Shown here in pieces: positions 39,686-51,939 of a stretch of 64,000 nt of DNA. Source of the stretch: Rostratula benghalensis (taxonomy: Eukaryota > Chordata > Aves > Charadriiformes > Rostratulidae); NCBI GenBank assembly GCA_013399305.1, contig VXAI01000247.1, positions 11,229 to 75,228 on the forward strand, read 5' to 3'. Each line of letters begins with the position of its first letter. The first letter of the stretch is position 1. The notes under the pieces are model-generated. The model saw nothing but the letters and a program-made list of their open reading frames with translations. It had not been told where the DNA came from and did no database searches. Made by a program: the position numbers and the translations under genes.

Positions 39686-41989
39686 ATGGTATCCGTACTC
39701 CAAAATGTCAAGGCAACAATGGCTTGGCGGAAACACCAGCTCCTAGCTGACTTTGATGAGGATGAGAGCCCCACACCTGACAAATTCAAGAGAAGGGCTT
39801 CTTTGAGTTCTCTCAATACTATCCGCATGTCTCTAAGAAAGCGAGTACCATTACAGCATGTAGAGCTGAATTATCATAGGACCCCAACTTGGGAGAGTCT
39901 GGAAGCAAGACAGAAGTGCCAAACTCTTCAGACTATTAAAAGAACAGCAAAAAATGCTCTTGGAACAGTGTCTAAGGTACTTTGCCTTTGCAGTGGAATG
40001 TGGATAGAGCTCAGGTTTTGCTTCAACTTCAGTAATAAGCTTTCTGGACTCTGCAGAATGCTGTATTCCAGAGTCTGACACACTTGCACACTGTAATGAT
40101 TGTCAGTAACTAGTAAAATCTTTAATGTCCTTGCTAAAATATAGGTGGGCAAATAATGGATCTGGCAGAATAGGGAGGAAGTTTAAAAGAAAAAATGTGA
40201 GATGTATTTCATTAAGACTCTTACTTTATTACTGAAGAAATGCTTTTCCCCTACTGTATTCCATCATGTATGGCAGAACAGCCTTCACAAAGAAGATAGG
40301 TAGAGACTGCCATAACTTGAAAAGAATTGTTTGAGAAGTGTGCAGTGGTTTGGATTTTTTTAACTTTTTTTAAAATCTGTTTCCTGTACCTATACTATTT
40401 ATTAGCATGTACTTCATTATAGCCAATCTAAATCTGGACTGATGAAAACTGCTAGATGGTAGCAGGGTGGCAAGCTCAAGCTTGCACTTCCCTTTGCTGG
40501 AGACGTTTAATTTTAACTGCATCCATGACATGTTGGGGAGCTGGCTCTTTCCTGTGTAAGAGCAACAGGAGTTCTGTTCCAGTGCCCGCTGAAGTCCTTG
40601 ACAAGTTCCAAGGACCAGGAGAGCAAACTACTCCAATGTGACCAGCTACAGTGGGTTGAGAAGCACTCAGGCTAGACTCAAGTTGATATGACAAAGCAAG
40701 CTAGGGATTCAACTTGTTGTCTTTTTGGTTTCGTACTCCGGACGAATTGAGTTAATTTAGCATGATGTGTTTGTCTAATGCTTCTTTCAGAAAATACAGA
40801 AGTCTTGCCAAAGCCCAGCACACTTGATGGTGACCTTTCCAGCTGAATCCATCAGCAGCAACTCTACCATGCAAGGAAGTACTACACCTCGAACACCTTG
40901 TTGTAAGAAGAGTGTTACTCCAGCAGCCAGTTCCAAAGGCACCCCAAGATCTAGCAAAAGGGCCTTGCCTGGGCCAACAAGGGTGTCAGAACACAAAGAA
41001 GGCAGGGGGTTCTCATCCTGGCTTGGTAAGGGTGCTGTTTCTCTTCGGAGATCCAGAAGAGCAGCAGCACTGAAGAGCCCTTACTCCTCACCTGCTTCTG
41101 CCAGCAGAAAGATGTAAGCTACATTCTTCTGTAAACCTTATTCCTTTTTTGTTCCTGTGAGTAGAGTATCTTGCAAGGTGAAAGGCAAGATAGGAAGGTT
41201 GCTATCCTATTCCCTTGAAAAGTTGTGCTGTTCAAATAGTTAAGAAATAGTCACAGATCCCTAGATAGACAGGGACTGAGCACTGTATAAAGCTTTTAAA
41301 AAGCTTTTTAAAAAAATCACTCTTCCACTAGGTAAGTTTACACCATGTGTCTGATGGGGATTGGTGGTCAGAAACTAGAGATAAACCTGAGTTCTTTGCT
41401 GATGCCTATCTAGTAAAGAAAAAAAGCTCTCAATACGTCTCACCCCTACTTAGCTCTTAAGTTTTCCAAATTTGGTATTTGTATTGCAAAGATACCTGGA
41501 ACAGCTCTGCTTATGCCGAGGTCTTTATAGAGAGTAGAGAGATTCTTACTTCAAAGATTTAACATAAATTGCATGAAGGTATGTGAGATAAGGAAATACT
41601 TCATAACGCACATGCAGGTTCTTGCTTTAGTCAAAGTCATGTGAGAAATGTGAAATTTAGAAGCTGAATATAAACCCGCTGTCTGAATTGGAAGATGGCT
41701 GTCTTGGGGATGAATGGAGATGTGAAGCAGTTGATGAGTAGAATTAAGAGCATGATTACTACAGCCCTAAACTTCTCTAGGTTAAGCCTGGAGGTAATTG
41801 GAGCAGCTATGGCAGATATAGAGGTTTGGGCAGTGTCACCTCATCAGTCTGTCCTGTTTGATCTTCAGTAAAGATCATTGTGCTTGCAGAGAGTTTGACC
41901 TCAAGCTGGAGCTGGTCTTCTCAGGGATTTGCCAACTGAAGCTTATCTCCCAGTCATTTGATGATGCTATTGTGCAAAAGGAGAGTTAA
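39686..41989 (+). CDS. PIMREG: PICALM-interacting mitotic regulator (FAM64A/CATS)
   Basis: Coding exons: 39686-39976, 40791-41113, 41890-41989. Joined length is 714 nt, 237 aa plus stop, about the human size. All are GT-AG and phases agree. Conserved blocks are KRVPLQHVELN (52-62), ALGTVSK before the first junction, SLRRSRRAAALKSPYSS (181-197) and the C-terminal LKLISQSFDDAIV, all matching the human protein as I recall it. RVPL could serve as a D-box-like RxxL. Several SP/TP sites suit CDK control. PIMREG is a nuclear, cell-cycle-regulated protein reported to bind PICALM/CALM. The start ATG has A at -3 and G at +4, but Met12 (39719) is equally good. An alternative last exon is possible (44221-44362). 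Confidence 0.92.
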
Positions 41990-43503
41990 GTACTACTAAC
42001 CATCCCTCAACTTTTAGAAACATGTGACTTCCCACTCTGACATTGCAGGCTAAATGATCCTTGTAACTTGGCATGAGGAATAGAACTTTTCCAGCAGCAG
42101 TGCAGCGGAGCCTTTCTTTCTTCAAGACAGTTGTGCAGATAAAATCCGCAGTTGGAGTTGCAGCTTCTGAAACCTGTCAAATGCTCTACTTGTCTTTAGG
42201 TTTCTTGCTGTGGAAGCCAGTATTTTTTTTTTCCTTGGCAAGATCCATTGACCTTGTGTGAGAAGAGTCCCCCCCCTCCTGTTTAGAAGAGGTGCGAACA
42301 CAGGCTGAGGGGGTGGAACCCCATTGCACTGACATTGTCATCTGTGCCTACATATTTGTAAGAAAATCCCTTTATTAGGTAACATTATGTTAGCAAATAG
42401 TCCATAATACTCATAACTCAGTTTAGAGGTCACAGAAGCCTCTTACGCCACACCTTGGTTAATCCATGAGGTGGAAGACTGCTGTACTTGTAAAGGTTGT
42501 GTCATTTAGAATTAGATGTAATAAGATAGTAAAAACTAAAGGTCAGAAGTGTCGTCACAGGGCAATTCCCTAAACTTCTTCCTCTCTTGGAACACTTGAT
42601 GTCAAGTATTCAATAATTAAACCATTGAGCACCTAAAATCCTCTAGAAAGGGCTTTGCATTAAGTACTTTTATCTACAAAGAGGTAAGTGTTTAAAATCC
42701 TATGCAATTCCAAAATTTCAATTTTTACCAATGAGATCATTTCTAGATTACTACAGGTCAAATCTTGTATTAAGTTAATGATCATATCCATTGACAGTTC
42801 ACTAAATCTGACTCCTAATATTCTCCCATCTGTTAGTGATATGACAGTTTCTCTCATTCGTAACTGAAGATTAGTATCAACCAGGTAAAGAAGTTGTTCA
42901 CTTACCTTGTCTATGCCTGCATGCATCTGTGGTGAGAAAACCTGCTGTTTGGAGAGAGAAAGGCTTATTAGCTCAGGCTTCTTTGAAGTATTATCATGTG
43001 GAATCACAGGGTTCTTATCTTATGGTCATGGTGGCTGTTTCTGCTATAGCAGATCATTATGCAGTTGTCAAACTTCACCTCTGTTGTGGATTAGTGAATC
43101 TTTGTGGGTTTGCAATGAACCATAAATTGGGCTTTATGCAAACAGCAGCTTTTCTCACTTCAGACTAGAAAGCCACCGGTACTAATGTTTTTGTCATTCA
43201 ACCTCAGTTCTCACTGATTACTAATGAAGATCACAAAGCATGACAGAACAATTACCTGAGCTGCCTCATTTTACAGCCTTTCTTTTCCACCCCTAGCATT
43301 TTCTTAGCAGTTAAGATGATTCTATCATAATAAGAGCAGTTGATACCTCTATTGCTGGCATTTTTAGACACAGCATTTGTACCTAAATGGATGGGAACAG
43401 GAAGACTTTGCTGTAAGTTTCTAGACATCACTTCTAATGTCCATTCATTGAACCATTACCAGGTAAATGCCTCTATTACCGTCACTGAGATCTGCATTGT
43501 GGC

Positions 43504-43528
43504 ATTAATATGCCACAGGCATATTAAT
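43504..43528. repeat. Perfect 11-bp hairpin
   Basis: attaatatgcc (43504-43514) and ggcatattaat (43518-43528) are exact reverse complements around a 3-base loop. They are followed by further ATTAAT-rich inverted sequence to about 43560. Confidence 0.7.
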
Positions 43529-44220
43529 ATTAATTAATAATATATGAATATTAATATTACCTGTTATGCTGGAAATGTTCCCTTTGTTAAAGGCAAAGTA
43601 ACATTCTGAATACTACGTCCTATTTTAGCAACAAAGATAGGTCTAAGCCATTGATTGCTGTAACTTCTCAGGAAAAATGAGAGCAGTTTCAAAAGCTTGC
43701 CTGAAGCTTTAATCAGTGCTATTGAACTGCTTCCACTAAGCAACTTGTTCCAGTTCCCCTGCATGTGTAGATGCATACAACATGTCTGTCACTGGTTGGT
43801 TTGTAGGTTGCCTACTGGAATAATTGTGAAATAATTCTGGAGGTGCCCTTAGAGTCCTGACTTTCTGCTCTGGTATCCCACTGCTGTCAAGGTTTAGTGT
43901 TACAGCTCCCTTTTCTTTTTGTCCACAATGAAACAAACATTGATCTCAAGCTGTTTCTAACTGCCAGCTCTGCATATGGTTCTAATGTTTTTCATTTTAA
44001 TCAGTTAGGTTATATCATAAGTATTGCAGTGCATAATTGGTGTGCTGCTGTTTCTGCTCACTGAAGGCAACAAAGTATTTTCTTGCTAGTGTTTAAAACA
44101 GTTAATACAGTGAATGTGTACAGGTCCCAGGCTTCTTCCTTGCTCCCATCTAACAATTTTCCAGTAATTTGTGTGAAAACCAGTTAATTAACTTCACTGA
44201 CTCCCCTTGTTCTTCTGCAG

Positions 44221-44362
44221 GCAAAACGCATTATCAAACTACTACTATCTAATGGCACAAAACTTACGGTCTGCACATCCACCTGGGGACTTTCTCAAGC
44301 TATTGGAAGGCGAGCGAAGTAACTCCGTTGAGCACTTGATACCTAAACAGAGGTGGCTGTAA
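44221..44362 (+). other. PIMREG: Candidate alternative 3' coding exon of PIMREG
   Basis: A strong acceptor (pyrimidine-rich, ending ttcttctgcag at 44220) opens a block that stays in frame if spliced directly from the exon ending at 41113 (phase 2). It gives 46 extra codons after the split one, ending at TAA 44360-44362. It would replace the conserved LKLISQSFDDAIV tail. The chance of such an open frame at random is not negligible, and no homology was recognised. Confidence 0.3.
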
Positions 44363-45276
44363 CTATTGATAGTTTATGAGCATATATAAAGGAGAGCTCT
44401 GTGTAGCACCTGGAAGGCTGCACTCTACTCTGAAAAAGCCATGACATTTTATGATCTTTCTTGACAAAGAAGGTCAGGACTTCCCTTCTCTTGCTTTCTT
44501 CTGCCAAGAGAGCGGGAGAATCAAAGTTGTACCAAAAGGTGTTATCTCCTGCTGAGATAAGGGACCCCTGTGAATGTGACTTTCATAAGGCAGTAAGTGC
44601 TTAAAGATTCGTGTTGACCTGGCCAGTAAGAATGCCAGAGCAGGGGCCACAAGCTTAGGAAGGGTGGTCACAGTATTATTTAGACTGGTATCCAACCGGC
44701 ACAAGTTTTAGTAGGAGTACTTTGTACACTAAAAGTACCAGTCCGTTATTTTGAAATCCTGATTTTATTTTCTTTTCCTCTTTTCAAAGCAACCCACAAG
44801 TTAACCATCACATTTAACTGGAGGTTAATGAAATTGAAGTGGCTTGTTTGTGTTCTGACCACAACTGCCATTCCAAGGCATCAGACTTCTGCAGGGTTAT
44901 TTGCATTGCAAGACAGGAACCACTTAAGGATTCTAATTAGTGGTCTTAAAAAGTGCTATTAGATTAATCTAATCCTACTAGGGTCTATTTGATGAAGTAT
45001 ACTAAGCATTTGATACCTGTATTTTGCTTATAATGACTTTTTTTAAAAAAAATAACATTAATTTGACAAACCTGCTTCAGTAGGTGACTCAGTTCAACAA
45101 TTTCAGTCTTTCAAACTAAAGCAAAGATTTCTCAGGCTTCTTGAATTTAATACCAGGGCTGTTTTCCATGGCAGCAGCTTTGTGCAGGCTTCTCAGTTTC
45201 ACTCTAAGAAGAGCCTTCAAACAAAAGACTGATTTGGGAAACTTTGCTCTACACTTTTAAGATGCATGTGTAACTT

Positions 45277-45282
45277 AATAAA
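45277..45282 (+). terminator. PIMREG: Poly(A) signal AATAAA, probably PIMREG
   Basis: The best canonical plus-strand signal between the PIMREG stop and the opposing PITPNM3 3' end. It would imply a long 3' UTR or use of the 44221 exon. Confidence 0.45.
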
Positions 45283-45860
45283 ACTGTAACTACTAAAATT
45301 GTAATGCTATTAAAAAAGATGTAAAGCAGTCATTCTTAATTCTTATTTATCTGTAAGTAATCCTTTTAAGCTTGCTCCCAATTTTTGTCAAACTAGACTG
45401 TTTTAAAATAGTGGAACAGTTTGAGGACTGGAAACATGAACACAACACTGCCTTCCAGGCTTTCAGGAGACTGAGAGCTTTAGCCTGTGTTATTTCTTGA
45501 TATAGGTGGTTTGTTTTTTTTTTTTGGGGGGGGGGGGGGGGTTAATCACCCTTTTAATATGGCACGGTAGCTTGAATTTATTCTTTGCATGTACTGACAC
45601 TACTTCTATAAAGCTTTCACAAAGATGGTGTCTCATCATGGAAGTATTTTCTTATATGAGTTTTCAAAAGGAAGGAGGGTTGGAGTTTTGTGAAAAGTCA
45701 ACCTCCAATCTAAGTATTATTTCAGATAATAAGAAGCAGCCTCTATTTATACTGCTTCCACTGTGTACTCAGACATGAGTACACACGTACACATGTACAG
45801 TGATTCTCCAATACTTCCTACATCACTGGTAAGAAAAATCAGTGACACTGCTTAAAGGCA
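45283..45860. other. Tail-to-tail spacer with T12/G16 homopolymer junction
   Basis: About 580 bases separate the convergent PIMREG and PITPNM3 poly(A) signals. The only notable content is 12 T followed directly by 16 G (45514-45541). No gene is seen. Confidence 0.7.
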
Positions 45861-45869
45861 AGGAAAAGT

Positions 45870-45875
45870 TTTATT
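45870..45875 (-). terminator. PITPNM3: Poly(A) signal (minus strand), PITPNM3
   Basis: Plus-strand TTTATT is AATAAA on the minus strand. It is the most distal good signal before the PIMREG end. Its use would give a 3' UTR of about 6.1 kb. Confidence 0.5.
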
Positions 45876-48278
45876 TGAGTAGTCTGTTATAAGATTTTTA
45901 AAAACCAGCTCACATCAAAATCTATACCAGTTGTAGAAATCTTACTCCTTATTTCATATTAAGAAATTATTGTACACTTTCAAATCTTTACAAGGCAGCC
46001 ATAAGAAATATAAACATTTGTCACCAGATAGAACCTTCTCACTGACAAACGATATTTAAAAGTGTGCACTTAATAAAACTATAGACTGAAAGACCATGTA
46101 CAATTTCAAGTTTCCTTGTATGAATTCAGGTGTAAGTAGACTGCCCCCTTCTGTCCCCCACAAATAGGAAAAAAATAATTTATGTGGAAGGTTTGGGGTT
46201 CTGTGAGAGGACTGCCATTCTGGGCCCTACATCAGTCCTCCCAGAATAACCTTATCTTCAAAGCTTGTGGCCTGTGAATTATGTTTTGACGTTGTAACCT
46301 CAGGTATACACTATCTCCTAATACATCACAGTAAACCTGCCTCTCCCCACCAATAAGTTCTGTACATCCTTACGAGTGAGAAATGAGCTGTCAGATTCGT
46401 TACTTACCCCCACCCCCAATTATATCTAGTTTCAAAGGTAGCTTATTGAGATAAATACAAAGAAAGGGTAAACTGCAATCCCCTTACCTTGGGCTTGAAC
46501 TAAAATGAGGGAAAGAGGAAATAGCAACACCTGACTTCAATTCCAGAGTCCATGGCACAGGATTCTAGCTGCTCCAGGCCATTTCTTTTTTTTTTCTGAA
46601 AAAAAAGAGTTCTTTTCATCCAAAAAATGTGTTATTTATGGGGGCTGAATTGAGGATCATCTGCAGGAACCTATATTTACACTCGAGTTATTAAACATCA
46701 CAGAAGTCAAATTACCTTGTTAAACCCACAATTTCTGCTGAAGCTATGAACACAAACCATGAGGAATCATTGGTCTTGGAGAAGCTGAGGAGGTAAGTTG
46801 GAAAGTTTGGTGTTTATGGGAATTCTATCCTGTATCAGCTCCAGATGAGGAAGGAAAGAGCCACTTTCTCCCCTGCATGCCTAAAATGAACAATTCAACG
46901 CAGAAATCTTCATTTCAGATCCCACATTTCAAGCTCTAATCAGAAATATGATTAAATTGCAGTGTACAATCTCTTCTCTCTTATTAAGCCAATGAGCTTA
47001 TTAAAAAGGTGCTCATACTCCATCTAGTATTTTTATGATTTACTCACCTTTCTGTGGCTTAGATGCAAGAGAGAGGGAAAAAATTGGGGAAAATCCTGTT
47101 TACTGAGTAACAACTGTTGCACTTGGACATTTTAAAAACTAAAAATACCTACTGATTTCAAGTATTATTAAAAATGCTCATAAACAAAGTTTTGGCAAGT
47201 TCAAGATGGAACCAATAGAGAAAGAAAGAGAAATGTCTTTTTTTCCCTTCTAAGTGTATTTCATGAGGTACCTGATGATAGTATAGATCTAAGTGTTGGG
47301 GATTTGCTTAAATATACACATAGGCAGTACCCTGCCTTAAAGACTGCAATGTAGAAATGGGACAACTTCATCACTAATGATGGCAAACAATTTGCAGAAT
47401 GGTGGAGCTTCTAAATAAAATGCCATCATTCTGCTTGTTTTTATAGATTAAGGTGTGTCTTGTCATTTTTCCTCTAGTTTACTGTTAGTTCCATTTCTAC
47501 ATAACTGACACAAGTTTTAACTGTTTTGAAGTGACTGCCCTAGGTACTGGAGGAGTAGGGGAAAATCTGTAAGAATTAAGATTCTATTTTCATGTAAACG
47601 AATCAAAATGGCAGCTCTCATGAACCCCAACGAACAAGAATTAACAATGCCATGTAATTTTTACACCTACCAAAAATCTGTGCTGAATAGCTATAAATCA
47701 TGCCACAAAACTGAACAGGAGCACTTTGGTCAAGCAAGAATCTGTTCCAAGAACACTAGTGAAAAACACTAACACAAAAAAAAAAAAAAAAAGCTCATAA
47801 TAAGCAGTTTTGGATCAACATCACTATTCAGGCCTGTGGAATATTCTGCATGTATACAATTATATCTTTTTTTCAAACTTACCTAACTAGACAACAAAAT
47901 TTAATAAATAGCCACTTTATATCACTTTTTGAAGTATATTGGTTACAAATTTGCTGTGAAAGCAGAACCAAAACTTCACTTAAGGTGTCTTCCAGTAACT
48001 ACACACACAGAAACACACACACAAGAAACCCCAAAGCACCATGGCTGTGAAGGTGTATTTTCACAATATCTTGGATATGTCTACCACTGCTATTAATCAC
48101 AGCCATTTTTTTAACAGTAATCTACAGCTGGATCCATATCAACAGGGCAAAGGAGTAAATGCTCCCAGCTGTGCTCTACTTTGCCCGGACTTGTAGGGCT
48201 GCAACAGCAGGTTTGTATTTTACAGCTCCACTTTGCTTCCTCCGTTCAGCAGGTTAAAAATGTGCTTTTCTATAACAG

Positions 48279-48486
48279 ACCGGAGGCACGGAAGGTGCTG
48301 GAGCTGTGGAGGGTGAAACCCAGTTCCCTGGGCACCCCCGTTCCTGTGTGCTCTGCACCTCCGCAGTCCGTACAGCTCAGCCAGCCCCGTGTGTGCAGAG
48401 AGCCTGACACTGAGGACTGGCGGCAGGAGCAGGACGACCGCAGGATCAAGCTCATCCTCAGCAAAGGGTCTGCTCAGGACTGGTAA
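48279..48486 (+). other. GC-rich coding-like ORF with splice acceptor, antisense to PITPNM3
   Basis: After a plausible acceptor (ttttctataacag, ending 48278) the plus frame is open for 68 codons to TAA 48484-48486. Its codons are strongly coding-like (CTG, GTG, GAG, CAG, AAG, GAC), and it ends in a charged tail containing DDRRIKLILSKG. The surroundings are AT-rich. The reverse strand is also open here, so GC richness alone could explain it. I do not recognise the peptide or any partner exon. Confidence 0.3.
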
Positions 48487-50435
48487 TCCTCCAGGAAAGC
48501 ACAAGTGAAATGCAAACCCAATGGCAAAGTGAATGCCCATGAATCACTGCATGCAGTTTCATGTGGACAAAGTGCATAACTAAAATTCTGATCAGAAGGA
48601 AATATTTTGAGCGAAAACATGATTAAAGAATTATGCTATACAACTAGTGAATCATCAGGCAATCCTCAGGGATTGCCCCAGGTGCAGCTGCATAAAAGCC
48701 CAACGGTAGCTCAACATGCACAAGGTCCCCAGCCATTGCCATGGAGTATTTGTGGAACTGCCAGCTTAGTTGTGAGGTGTCTAAAATCACGCTCATCTTG
48801 TTTATACTCTCAGCTCCAACAGAAGCTGTTTTACCATTTCAGTGGCAACTGACTAGTGCTTTCAAACAAATGTATCTGGCATCTGATGTTTTAGAAGCTC
48901 GGCTCCTCGTTAACACGAAGCCGGAACCTCCAACTCAGTACCTGGATCACTGTGTGCTGAAGTGCTCAGCTGGAGGCATGTGAGCAGGAGTTAAACCATT
49001 CTATCCCTGAGCAGTAAGTAGTGCTGGAATTATGCAAAGGCAATGAAAACTCTCCTATATTGAAGGTAACAAACATAGGGAAAGTATTTTTAGCTTGATA
49101 TTTTAGCTTAATATTTTTAGTTACACCACCACGTGTAGAAACTTTGAAATCATCACCACTCTAAATCATGCGCACGCACACGTACACACAAGCATTTGTT
49201 TTACTACTATTCGCTTATAATGTTCTTAAGAGAAGCCAGCACAGTGACTACTGTTAAGGTGACCCAGTTATGAATAGAAATACACAAACCCAGAATTTTT
49301 ATGACATGGTACCCTGCAAAAATGGCGTTGTGTCTGCACGAGTAAGAAAGACCTTAACAACCTAGGAGATGTCTCTGCTTAGACACTAGTTTCTTTAACA
49401 CAGTCACAGAGTTACACACAGATCCCTCTTCTGAAAGGAAAAAGGCCTGTCTACTACAGTAACTTAAAAGGAAAAACAGATTTTGGAGTCTCTTGGATGA
49501 GAGAGGTAGACAGCTAAAGCAACATTAGCTTTGAACTTTGCAGCAGAAACAGTGATTGATTGCTGTCAGGAGACATGATACACAACACCCAGTGCTTAGA
49601 AAGAACTTTGCAGTCAATCAATGTTGCTTTCAGGTCCCCTCAGCAAATTTATAATTTGCTTAGTGACCTCCCAAGCCTTGGATTCCTGTGCATTTTTAAA
49701 ACTCACAGTCAGGAGCACATCAACAGCGAACTGAGGGAGATGGAGTCTAGTGTATCTGCACAGCCTCCTCCTCACTGCAGAGGATGGGAGGAGAAATGGA
49801 CTCTTGGATCAGAATTAATACACAGAGTGGGCCAAGACAGAACACAAAATATTTCCTCCAAATTTGCAGGTTAAAGAACTAGGTGTGATGCTACTGGGGA
49901 AGCATTTGTAAACCTGAAGATGGCTTCAATGTAGTTTGTGGATATCTTTCATTTAGCTTTGGTAGCTAGCTGACTTGGCAACTGAGCATAAAAACTCAGC
50001 CCTCTGTAGTGTAGCTACCTGCTCCCAATTAGAGTGAGCTACCAAACTTTTTAAAATCTTTCCTAAATCTTCAGTGAAGATTAACCCTTCCTTTAAAGGA
50101 AGCATCATAAAAACAAATTACTTATGTGCCATAGATCTATCAAGAAGTTTGGAATATATAACTGATGATCTTGCCAAGTAATGTCTAAAAAAATACATCA
50201 AAGATCACAATTTATAAACATCTTTGCTGCCATTTAAGGCAAGAGCCACATTATTATGGCTTTCAAAGATCACACTGAAACTTTTTGGTGAATAGGGAGT
50301 ATAGACTTAGGTTTACTTCTACACTGTTAATAGTTTTCCGTTGCGTTTCAAAGTCATTAAGCAAAGACTTATTGAGAGACTGTTTCTGGTGTAACTCCTG
50401 TCCAGGAACACCTAAAAGTGAGGCAAGGGTGGGAG

Positions 50436-50445
50436 NNNNNNNNNN
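50436..50445. other. Assembly gap (10 N)
   Basis: Ten N inside a G-rich stretch (gggtgggag and tgggtggtg on either side) in the PITPNM3 3' UTR. Probably a hard-to-read G tract. Confidence 0.99.
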
Positions 50446-51657
50446 TGGGTGGTGATTCGCAGAAAGGCATGACACCCTCTCCACCCCCATTCCCTGAAAT
50501 GCAAAAAAAGCAATCAACCTGAAAAAGAAATCTCCTATTGACTTCAAGCTTTCTCAGTGTCAATAGTCCTGTTTAGTCCTGTTTTAACTTCTAAAGATAA
50601 GGGCATTTATGTGCACTTGTAATTTCACAGCAGGTTTTGAAACATGCTTCAGTTCAGCCATTAAAGTACTCTTGGTCAATTTTGTCCAGTGGGAGTATCT
50701 GCATGAAGAATCCGAAACCTGCTACTATGTTTAACTAACTACAACACTAGAAACATTACCACATGCCACGCATTTTACTTGTCGTAAATTCATTGAAAGA
50801 TCTGAGAAAAATTTCTATCTTTAGGAAAATGTCTATTTGGCACCCATAATTTGGCATGTCCATTCTTAGAAGCTCAAATGCTGTAATTCTGAATGCTACA
50901 GATTGTCTTAACACAGCAGTTGCTCTAAAGCATGGGAAGGTAAACAATTTACCCATAGGAATTCCATTACTTTTTTTTCTCCAGTGTAAAGATTCTGATT
51001 AGAGAGTAATGAAAAAAGCGATTGCTCTGAAGTTTGTAGATCCCTAAGGAAAAGGGCTCCCTTTAGCTCATCATCTTAGGATCTGTCTCTCAGACCAACA
51101 TGGTCAGAGTGATCTCCATATGAGTAGTCCACGCATTTTGCACAGTCACCAAGTTCCACAAAACAACATGATTTTTGTACACTTGCACATTACTTTGTAA
51201 ACAGTTACACTAACTGCTTCAAACTGTGGCAGACACATTTATTTCTAACATAAAGGTTTTATGATTTGGTTCATAAGTGGACTTCTCCCACTTACTCCAT
51301 GTCCAGCACCTCACAGAAACGTGAAGGCTCATGTTGGGGTCTGTTGACCAGCACTGTATGCTGAAAGCAAGTCTTGGGTTTAAGGCACCCAAAAAGCATC
51401 TTGCTATACAAATCCTGACCCCTGTTATTGTAGTTCCCACCTCTGCTTCCCTTGCTAGTCTATCCCTTTATTGAAAGTGAAGTGGAAACTGATATAACTA
51501 GTCAACATTTGAAGTGTAAACCTTCTCTGTAACCTACTGGGACCTACTGTTTATACTGGTCTGGGTGCAGCTAATTAGCTGATACCACAATCCTTCTAAG
51601 TAAAATCAGCCTGTTGCAGCTTTTTTCTCTTATTGCACATTTTATTATATCTGTTGT

Positions 51658-51659
51658 AA

Positions 51660-51692
<33 letters not shown>
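51658..51692 (+). repeat. A20 plus (TA)n simple repeat
   Basis: Twenty A followed by about seven TA units in the PITPNM3 3' UTR. Probably length-polymorphic. Confidence 0.95.
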
Positions 51693-51939
51693 CCTGTTGC
51701 TTTAATGTTATAAGCACTTGCAATAGTTTTAGGTGTTTTAAAAATTTCCCAATAAACATGTCAAGAGGAACAGACTGGAAGTTCCCCAGTTGGTGTAGGA
51801 AGGCAGAATCCAGAGCAGGGAAGACTCTGAGGTACAGGCTCCCCTCTACATCTCTTAGTTTGAACCTGCCTAAATACTATCTTTGAGACATGCCTACAAG
51901 TTGAATGGGGTGCACCCAAGAGCTGTATTCCCAAGCTTC

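Larger units (their letters stand above)
45850..51939 (-). other. PITPNM3: Probable long PITPNM3 3' UTR
   Basis: Mostly AT-rich sequence after the PITPNM3 stop with no further PITPNM3 exon. It contains A/T-rich low complexity, a CA-rich stretch (48001-48023), an N gap, and one GC-rich coding-like patch (48180-48490). The extent is inferred from poly(A) signals. Shorter isoforms are likely. Confidence 0.45.

Noticed and set aside
43504..43560. AT-rich inverted repeats as a microRNA gene
   Set aside because: The stem is only 11 bp with a 3-base loop, too short for a precursor hairpin.
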